From Fagopyrum homotropicum (Eukaryota; Streptophyta; Magnoliopsida; Caryophyllales; Polygonaceae): a DNA stretch of 64,000 bases. Numbering within the stretch: the first letter of the stretch is position 1; every line of letters starts with the position of its first letter. The position numbers and the translations under genes were made by a program. Positions 1 through 8,800 of this stretch are shown one piece after another. The notes under the pieces were generated by a model. That model saw nothing but the letters and a program-made list of their open reading frames with translations. It ran no database searches and had not been told where the DNA came from. The stretch lies in NCBI GenBank assembly GCA_033239125.1, contig BSWB01000005.1, forward strand, positions 139,682,494-139,746,493, read 5' to 3'.

Positions 1-240
1 AAAAAGTGGACCTATTATAGCGTTTAAGGAAACGCTGTGGAAAAGTGGACATACTGATGGCGTTTGATGTAATGCTATAAAAAAGTGGACCTATTAATAG
101 TGTTTCCTCAAATGCTATGAAAATAATGCCATTTATAGTGTTTTGTAAATGCTATAAACCCAATAATATCGTTTTTGATAAATGCTATAAAACCTAAGCG
201 TTTTCTATAATGGTATAAAAACTCAATAATAACATCGAAC
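1..240. repeat. CACTA subterminal repeats, left side
   Basis: At least eight variants of the motif TAGCGTTT / AAATGCTATAA alternate in both orientations with a repeated AAAAGTGGAC unit. They match the repeats beside the opposite terminus (5690-5880). In CACTA elements such arrays bind the subterminal transposition protein. The outermost repeats and terminal inverted repeat are outside the window. Confidence 0.75.
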
Positions 241-1479
241 AAAGACCACATTGTTTCATTTTAAATATTCAAAATGATACAAAACATGAGTTGTTTAAAA
301 CAATTGTTTACCAAGAGAACATAGTTTGACAATACTAATCTAAAATGGATAACCATCTAATGTCATTTTATACTATAACAACTTTTTCTGATGGTCATGC
401 AATTGTTGTACCAATAGCATCTTCAATGCACTCTAACGCAGATGTTGCCCTCCAAAGTTTCCCTCCAAAGTTTTGCATCAGGAACCTTAGGTATGTCAAC
501 TCAAACTCGTACAGCGTTAGGAACTAAAGGAACAAAATGAACAAGCTGATTCGGATCACTTGAAGACCACCGGCCTTCAGCAATTATTGCACCAGCAACA
601 TCTTTTTCTACGTATCATGCAATTGTTGTACCAACAACATCTTCATTATATGTGTTCACACAAGTAAAGCTTCACTAATCGGTATTCCATATCCAGGTAT
701 GGCTTCTTCTCATACCCTACCTTTTTCGCCCTTTCTTGTAACCCTGTCATCAGACTTTGTGCAACAACCATCTCAAAAATAGTTGTTAAAGCCCATGTTA
801 ACAACAAATCCAATTGTGTTTCTAAGTACCTTGTGTCATAACATGAGCACAAATTTGATTATTATTAGCCCAAAAAAATCATTCATTTAATCATTCAAAA
901 TTCAGACAAAAGTCAATAATCGGTGACTGATTTTCATATATACCCTATTTCATATTATAGACAAAAGTCATTAATCTCCATCAATTTGGTTCAAGTATAG
1001 CCATTAAAGAAAATATTTCTATTAATTGAAATGATCTCTAAGTAGCAATCAGTCATTTGACTGAATCAATTAATCATAATTATTGCACACTTACAATTTT
1101 ATATACATATACTAATTAGTTATATATTGATCACTTTGGTTGTTAGAGATCGAGACATGTGGAGAATCTGAATGATCATTACCTGGGTTCTGGCTCGTTG
1201 AAGTTCCTGCACTAACTGGGTAAGCTTAATCCTACTGACTCAAGCTGCTGAACATAAGCCTGGACCAAACAAACCAAATTTGAAAAAAAAAACTAGAGTA
1301 AGTTTAGATTTTGAATATTCAACCTCAAACTTGAATGCAACAGGAAAGAGTCGACCATATCAAGGAGCTCCGTCAGTTATAATTATATAGAAGAATGCTA
1401 TAATGTACATCTTTTGCTTAAGAAACATTGCTAAAGTATATACCTTCCATATCATAGAGACAAACACGCAGAGAGTATG

Positions 1480-1523
<44 letters not shown>
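1480..1523. repeat. (CT)n microsatellite
   Basis: An uninterrupted CT dinucleotide run of about 42 bases inside the CACTA element. ORFs crossing it encode only Ser-Leu repeats and are not genes. The flanking 1540-1650 is pyrimidine-rich like a plant 5' UTR. Confidence 0.85.
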
Positions 1524-1526
<3 letters not shown>

Positions 1527-2057
1527 CAGTACTCCAGTTTCTACTACCCACTCCCTCAGTTCCACTCTCTTGCACTCTCCTTTCTTTGACGCTGGCGTTT
1601 TCTCTCCTCCGGCAGCCCCGACTCCGAGTCCATCTCCTTCAAAAATAAAAAGTGAAAAAACAGACGGTAGAGAGTATGCTCCTTCAAGTGAAGACTACAT
1701 CAAAAAATAGAAAACTAAAGATTTTACTTTCAAGGTACATGTCAAAAACTAGAAACCTAGAACCTCATTAGTATATGAAAAACCATAAGCAAACTAGTCA
1801 GGTACAAATGACTTTACTTTTGAGGATCAGTAAAGGAGACAACTAAAGACTATCAGAAAATAGATGAAAATGATGTGATCTGGTCAACACACTTTTACCC
1901 CAATCTTTAATAGAAAATAGTTTTAGAATTTATGAAAGATTATCTGTCGTCACTACCAACAATACTCTTGCATTCAACTGGACTGGCAAGTTTAAACTCA
2001 TTACCTGTCGTCACTACCAACAAATGCCTTTGTAAACTTGAATACCATTCTCTACTA

Positions 2058-2309
2058 TACAACAAGAACTCTCCTCCAATTCATCGGATTTTTCTTCGCT
2101 TCTACATAACTAGTCCGAGCAATGACATTTAATCTCTCACAGACCACACAATCTTCATGAGGACAAGTAGTCCCGATTGCAGTGCAGTTAGTACAATACC
2201 AATTCCAAGGAATCTCTGTAACAACATGTTTAATGCAAGAAACATGGAACATTTCCTCTCATGAATCACACACTAAACAATCTCTTCCATCTGATGTGCT
2301 TTGGCATTT
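2058..2309 (-). pseudogene. Captured PHD-finger exon, broken
   Basis: On the minus strand a TGCAG acceptor ends just before 2309 and is followed by coding-like sequence with most of a C4HC3 PHD zinc finger: a lone Cys, then CLVC, FHVSC and WYCTNC, and next a Cys-rich tail (CPHEDCVVCERLN). Zinc ligands two to eight are recognisable; the first Cys would lie in an upstream exon. PHD fingers usually read histone H3 tails in nuclear chromatin proteins. An in-frame TGA (minus strand, at 2261-2259) lies between CLVC and FHVSC, and the reading ends at a stop near 2055. I infer a host exon captured by the CACTA element rather than a working gene. The domain call is fairly sure; the parent gene is not identified. 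Confidence 0.65.
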
Positions 2310-3532
2310 CTGCAAGTCAAAGCTTTTGATATTGAGCCATCTGTTTGCTCCCTTCTATCAGCCCAGTCAAAACCCCGGGGAAACTGCTACAAAAATGAGA
2401 ACAAATCAGCCACCACCAAGTACATACTATTATACTACTATAATAGTTTAACTTGACAGGGGTAAAAATTGCTCAGCAGCCGAAAAAGAAAAGTAACCAA
2501 AAAATCAAGTTATCTGCAGTTTTATATTACTTAGTACTATTACTAGTTTTATAAACAAGATAAAAGAGCACATGGCTGAAAGAAGGGTATTTCTGTCAAA
2601 ATTGACAAGGTGTAGTGAATGTATAAACTATAGAGCAACAATATAATTGTCATTTCTCAAAGCAGAGGTTAAGCAGTAAGCACTCAGCAGTGCACCCCTT
2701 AAAAATCCCTAAGGAATAATATTTCTTGGACAACCGACAAGATAAAAAACCCTAACAAAATCTCAAAATGAGACACCATCACTTATATTCAACAAATAGC
2801 AGGAAAAAGAAAAAGTTCTTGGAAGCTTGCTTACACTGAACCAAATGGATTCTTAGATAAAATTATAAAAGTAAAAGTCCATTGACTAGTTGCAAGTTTA
2901 TAAGAAAAAATGGGTATCCCTTGACTTTACCTCCTTTCTTTCATCATCTAATGTACTATTCTCTTTGCCTCCTCCCTGAAGACAATTCAACTATCTTAGA
3001 CATAAATGGAAAAACAAAATTGACATAAGATCAAATAAAACCATAACACAAAATGAGGAGTCATTATCTGACTAAAGGGCGTAACTTTCCCAGTTACAAG
3101 AAATAAAGTAAAAATGGAAAAATAAAATCAGACTGAACATGTTCTGCTGAAGGTAAAAAGAATTTACCACCAAGTATGTTCCTAGTGATTTACAGAAACA
3201 TCTATAAGAACAGCACCAAAAAATAAAGTAAAAATAGCACCGAGAAATTAAGTAAAAACAGCACTAATTGAAACATTTTGACCGGCACCAATCTCTAAGT
3301 AAAAGGAATTTTCTTTTTTATGTTGCGAGTACAGTCATGTACAAACCTTTCAGGCAGCTAGAATTTCCTGCCATGAACAATTTCTCGTAGCATGCTATTT
3401 GACATTTATGAAAAGAATTGTTGAAATCTCTAGCAAATGAATGACAAAGATAACCCCTTCATAATCTATTGCTATGAACAATAATACAATATACTAGAAC
3501 ATCATAAGATAGAAGGAATTACCACATTAAAA

Positions 3533-3710
3533 TTGCACCAGTTGATCCCAATTCAATCTCTTCAACGGCAATGCTCTCATCCTCCAACACCACAGGTGGG
3601 CTCATTCTTTGCTCAAGCAAAGGTGCAGAGAGCTCGACGTCCCTGTTTACAACTCTCCATTCTTCAGCTCTCGCCAAATTACTATTTGACCCATTTCCAC
3701 CAGCTGTCAT
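3533..3710 (-). pseudogene. Exon-like fragment of an unidentified host gene
   Basis: A minus-strand reading starts with ATG at 3710 (MTAGGNGSNSNLARAEEWRV) and stays open for about 59 codons to a consensus-like donor (TG|GTAATT, GT at 3532-3531). Composition is far less AT-rich than the surroundings and the peptide is acidic with no low-complexity bias, which fits a first coding exon. I do not recognise the family. It has the same orientation as the PHD exon 1.2 kb further on, so both could come from one gene, though Helitrons and CACTAs also join pieces of different genes. Confidence 0.4.
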
Positions 3711-4190
3711 GGCAATAGTATTCTCATAAAGTTCTCATATAATTTTGTAGTTCTTTAAAACTTAGATTTGTTTTTTAATCTTTAATTTATGTTTATAGCA
3801 TTGGTACAATGAAGACAAGAGTCACAAGACACAACCCCTAAGATCTACACTAGATTGATATCGATTTAAAATTGAAAAATATGAATATAATAATCAAAAG
3901 TTAGAAGATTACTTAATTGGATGTTTGCTAATGTCGGTCATCTCTTTCATTGTTATTCATATTAACTTTTCTTGTTTTTTCTTTACAGTTGCCATAACAA
4001 TAGTATTCTCATAAAGTTCCCATATAGTTCTTTAAAACTTAGCTTTGTTTTTTAATCTTTAAATTATGTTTATAGCATTGGTACAATGAAGAAAAGGCAC
4101 AACCCCTAAGATCTACACTAGATTAATATCGATTTAAAATTGAAAAATATGAATATATCAATCAAAAGTTAGAAAATCACTGTAATCATT
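3711..4190. repeat. Imperfect direct duplication of about 200 bp
   Basis: Two diverged copies, about 3714-3912 and 3991-4190, share long blocks such as the run from 'ttatgtttatagcattggt' to the phrase about 'atctacactagatt', with small indels. They lie just upstream of the exon-like fragment on the minus strand, so this may be its duplicated promoter or 5' flank. A shorter repeat pair is at 4586-4620 and 4671-4706. Confidence 0.75.
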
Positions 4191-5239
4191 TGTTGTCTTA
4201 AACAAATCAAAGTACAGTAAAAGAAGTATTCAGTTTTATGAACCTTAGTGTAGAATTGATTATAGCTAAGACTTTAATAGATCATGAAGGTTCAACAAGA
4301 ATTAGAACATAACATTGCGTCTTCACATAATCCAAACAAAAAGCATAGAAAGAAACAATTTAAAAGCAGAGGATAATCAAGAAGAACTCAAACATCAATT
4401 ACAAAGGAAGCAACCTGAAGAGCAGACGTGGAGCTGGAATTCCAAAGGAAGATCCTTCTTTGGCTCTTTTTAAAGCTCCAATGACTAAAACCAGCAATGA
4501 GGCAAAAACTTTATTAGAATCACATTGTATGGATCAGTATGGATCAATGAGGCAAAAACTCTCATTAGACTAAAAGTCAGTTATAAAAGCAAAATGTGCA
4601 TTTCAACACATACTTGTGCATATTTAATATTCTTTAGGGATTAAATAGTTACAAACATGAGACTGAGACGTAAAAGCAAAATGTGCATTTCAACACATGC
4701 TTGTGGCTCTATTGCCAATTAATGTCATATTTAAAAGTATAAAAGTAGAGGAGGAACAATGTGGCAAACAATAATAAGAATCATATAAGGTCAGGTCGTT
4801 ACATGAACAAATTGTAAGACAACTAAATGTATAGATCAATTTTCTAGGATTTTGTCTTAAAAATGAGATTTATGCTTGTTCAACTAAAGACTGAGACGTG
4901 ATGCCACTGTATAGCTTCTACTCATATGCTTATGTGTAGATTAGACTATCATATGTTCCTTTATGCTACAGATTATATCATAATCCAGAACTAGATAGGA
5001 AACAAATTTACCACCTTTTTGCTTATGGGACACATTATAGAATCATTCAGTTCTATATGAACCATGAATTTATGGATCTAACTGCTAATTTACTTCATGA
5101 AATTAAAGAAAGAAAAGCAATCACCTTCACTCGATATCCATGTTCCATTAATCGCTTAGCCATATCTGCAAACTCAAAACTGAAAACATTGTTTGAATCC
5201 CACTAACACAAAAATAGAGAATATAAGGGAAATAAAAAT

Positions 5240-5545
5240 GCAGGAAAGGAGGGGATACCTATTTTCCGTTGATTCAAGTCGTAGCTGTACCAATCACTAT
5301 TGCTAGTACATATATCTTCAGTTGAAGGGAAGAGAGGAAAACCTTGTACTCATGATATCAACGAATAAAGCAAATTAAAAGCGAACACATCAATACAGAA
5401 TTTAGGGGAAATAAAAACGCATCAAAGGGAGAGGGGAAACCTGTTGTCCGTTGATTCAAGCCCTAGATGTATCAATAACCGCTTCTACCGTATATATCTT
5501 CAATTGAATGAGAGAGAGGAAACCTACTATTGCATATATCTTCGG
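5240..5545. repeat. Diverged direct repeat near the CACTA right end
   Basis: About 5243-5335 and 5418-5515 are imperfect copies (shared CCGTTGATTCAAG and TATATCTTCA blocks), followed by a third partial copy to 5550. They precede the subterminal repeats and have no coding content that I can see. Confidence 0.55.
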
Positions 5546-5689
5546 TTCTAGGGGAGAGGACGAATGTGAGTAAAGGTGGAGCCCTAGTTTTGTTCTCCGC
5601 CGGTAAGAAGGTCAGTAAAGGATGGAGACGAGTGAATGACGAAGAGCTGCGATGTAGAAGTGAAGGAGGGGGGGAGTTCTTTCCTTCAT

Positions 5690-5881
5690 AGCGTTTATTC
5701 ATGGAGCGGGAATGGAAATATTTAGGTCTTACACGCGGTAAAGTAAAAGTAAATATAATAGCGTTTTTTTTTTCATGAAACGCTATATATAAAAAAAAGA
5801 CCACGCCGACCACGGATTATATAGCATTTACAATATAAACGCTATCAATTAATGCTATAAAAACCCAGTTTTGTTGTAGTG
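5690..5881. repeat. CACTA right subterminal repeats and terminal inverted repeat
   Basis: TAGCGTTT and AAACGCTAT motifs in both orientations (about 5688, 5759, 5779, 5822, 5838, 5850) lead to the terminal CACTACAACAAAA on the minus strand ending at 5881. Base 5882 is back inside the retrotransposon reading frame, which fixes the insertion edge. Confidence 0.85.
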
Positions 5882-8800
5882 AAGGTTCGGCTGATATAGT
5901 AGAAGGCATTTTCTTTTCCCTCATCATTGTTTTGAGCCAGCATAGCCCCTAAGGACCGCTCAAGGGCCGCGGTGTACAAGATTAAAGGCTTTCTTGATAT
6001 TGGTGCCATCAAAATTGGTGGATTCATCATATACTTCTTGATGCTATTCAAGGCATTTTGGCATGATTGATCCCATATAAATGGAGTATCTTTCTTCATT
6101 AACCTTAGAAATGGCTGACATCTTCCGGTCAAATTCGAAATGAAACGTCGGATGTAAGAAAGTTTCCCTTGTAAGCCCCGAAGCTCGCGGAGATTCTTTG
6201 GAGGAGGCATATTCATGACTGCCTTAATTTTATCAGGATCAATTTCAATTCCCCGACCCCGAACGATAAAACCAAGAAATTTGCCGGATGTCACACCGAA
6301 AGCACATTTGAGAGGATTCATCTTCAATTGGTGCTTGCGAAGCCTTTCAAAAACCTTTCGAAGATCATTTGGGTGATCTTCTCTTTCTTTTGTTTTGACA
6401 ACTAAATCATCCACATAACACTCAATTGTGTTATGAAGAAAATCCCGAAAGATAATTGTCATGGCTCTTTGATAAGTTGCTCCCGCATTTTTCAGACCAA
6501 AAGGCATTACTGTATAACAATAGGTGCCTTGAGGTGTTCGGAAAGCTGTTAGCTCTTCGTCATGAGGATCGATTTTAATTTGATTGTATCCCGAGAATCC
6601 ATCCATGAAAGACAAAGCCTTGAATCCAGTGGTGGCATCAACCAATAACTCGGTTATAGGTAATGGAAATTCATCTTTAGGGCATGCTTCATTCAAATCC
6701 CTAAAGTCCACACAAATACGGAGTTGGCCATTTTTCTTCCTCACAGGAACAATGTTGGCTAGCCAAATCGGATATTGGACCTCACGAATGAAACCCGTCT
6801 CAATAAGCTTCTTAACCTCAATATTGATTTGGACTATCAACTCAGGACGAAAATGGTGCTGTGCTTGTTTTACTGGCTTTTTCTCTTCAGAGATTGCTAG
6901 CTTATGCATTTCCACTTCCGGGTCTAAACCAGGCATATCTTGATAACCCCAGGCAAACACATCTTTGTACTCATTGAGAAGTTCTTCATATGTTGTTTTT
7001 TCTTCATTAGTCAATAATGCACTAACAAGGACGGGTTTAGGACATTCAAGAGTGCCTATATTGATTTCTTGAAGATCATCAACTGTAGCTTGTCCACCGT
7101 CTTCCATTTCTATCGGTGCTAGTTGAACTATATTGATGAAATCTTGTGAATCCTCCTCTATATCAACAAACACCATGTTTACCTCTTCTACTTCGGCATT
7201 CATGAAATCTTCATTTGGCTTTTGCACAAGCAACTTTGCTTTCTTCTTTTTCTTATTGATCCTCCATTTTTTGATTTGTTTTGATTTGTTTTTACGCCTA
7301 TCAACATATTCAAGCCTTTGAAACACAGAAGCTCTTGTTTCTCCACTCGTTGAACTGGTTTCAAGCCTATCAAATACTGTAATCCGAGATGTTGATGCTT
7401 TATCATCGAGAAACAAGCTTTGCTCCTCCGGAGTCAATGTCATAGGCTCTTCAAAACTCGCTGTCAATATACCCCCTTCGTGAGAAACCTTTAACTTTTC
7501 AATATCATCCTCATTGTAGGGGATATATGGAGCTTTGTTTTTTGATAACAAATTTGAATTTTTCACTTTAACTTTGAACTTCTTGTTCAGCTTCTTTGAA
7601 AGTGATTTGGATGGAGGATTATTGGCTTCAACTCTTGACACTACCCTTCTGTTATCACTTGTTTTAACCCCGAAGGACCTTTTAATGACCAAAGTCATTT
7701 TTGGAATAGACTGGTCAATTTTCCGTAGAGGAAAGGTGTAACTTGTCATGAGAGAGTTCATAACCTTCTCTACCGAGTTCAAGGGTTTTTGCCCGGCTTT
7801 CCGTCTATCTTTTGGTGTGTACTTAAACAACACCTTAGAACATGGATCACCTTTCTCATTCTTCCCGTTCAGAGAAAATTTTGGTGCTTGGTGAACATTT
7901 TTAGTATTTTTACCATTGACAACCTCTATGGGCATGTTTGAGTTGAAACTAACCGCCTTATAAAACTTGGCATCGGCATAATTAACACTTTCTCCGTGAA
8001 AAGGGTTTGGGTCACCTCGAATAATCCTTTCATTTCCATTATCATCAGTGTATTTCAAACATTGATGAAGAGTAGAAACAATGGATTTACTAGCATGAAG
8101 CCATGGTCGACCAAGTAAGGCATTATATGAGGTGTCTGCATCTATGACATGGAACAAAGCATCTTTATAAAGATTGTCAAGAACAATCTGTAATGCAATG
8201 GTACCCATGGCTTTTTGTCCCACTTGATTGAAACCTTGAATGGTTAGCAAAGTAGGAGATAAATGTGCGGTCGTCAACCCCATTGTCCTTAGTATTCTTA
8301 ATGGAAGAAGATTTACTGCGGATCCACAATCCAAAAGGATTCGATTGACCTTTGTATCCCCAATAGTGCCCGTAACATATAATGGCCGATTATGATATTC
8401 ATTCCCCAATTGAAGATCTTCATCCGAGAATGTTATACAAGCCATGCATGAGGCACATTGAGTTGACGGGGATAATGAAACATCATTAACCTCCACCATT
8501 TCAATTTGATCTTTATAATCATCGGGATCCATAAGAGCTTGAATTAGGGCTTTCCTCAACTCATTTGACATTTGTAGGGCATCAAAAACACTCAAACGTG
8601 CGGGAATGCGCTTCAAGTGACTGATGACGTCATATTTTACTTTTTCTTTGTACGGAGCTTTATGAAGCGAAACCGGTACGCGAGAAGTGGATTCTTTTTG
8701 TAGCACCTCAATGTCCTCCACATTTTTATGAGGTAATTGAGAAGTTTCTTTATCAAGACGTTCATCAAAATTTGTCACTTTTGAATGTTCATTAGAAATC

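Larger units (their letters stand above)
1..5881. mobile_element. CACTA (En/Spm-like) transposon, left end outside window
   Basis: The right end reads, on the minus strand, CACTACAACAAAACTGGG starting at 5881, the classic CACTA terminal inverted repeat. Both the first 240 bases and 5690-5880 are packed with short direct and inverted copies of TATAGCGTTT/AAACGCTATA, the subterminal repeat pattern of this superfamily. The left terminus must lie before base 1. No TNP2-like transposase was recognised in the interior, so this copy looks non-autonomous. It holds minus-strand exon-like pieces of host genes (2058-2309, 3533-3710) and several internal duplications; the rest is AT-rich DNA in which I see nothing. 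A small minus-strand ORF at 646-852 is unrecognised. The element sits in the RNase H region of a Tat/Ogre-like element; the first three flanking bases are AAG (5882-5884), the expected size of the target duplication, but the other copy is not visible. Confidence 0.85.

Noticed and set aside
345..527. Small plus-strand ORF in the CACTA element
   Set aside because: No domain, in subterminal AT-rich DNA and compatible with chance.
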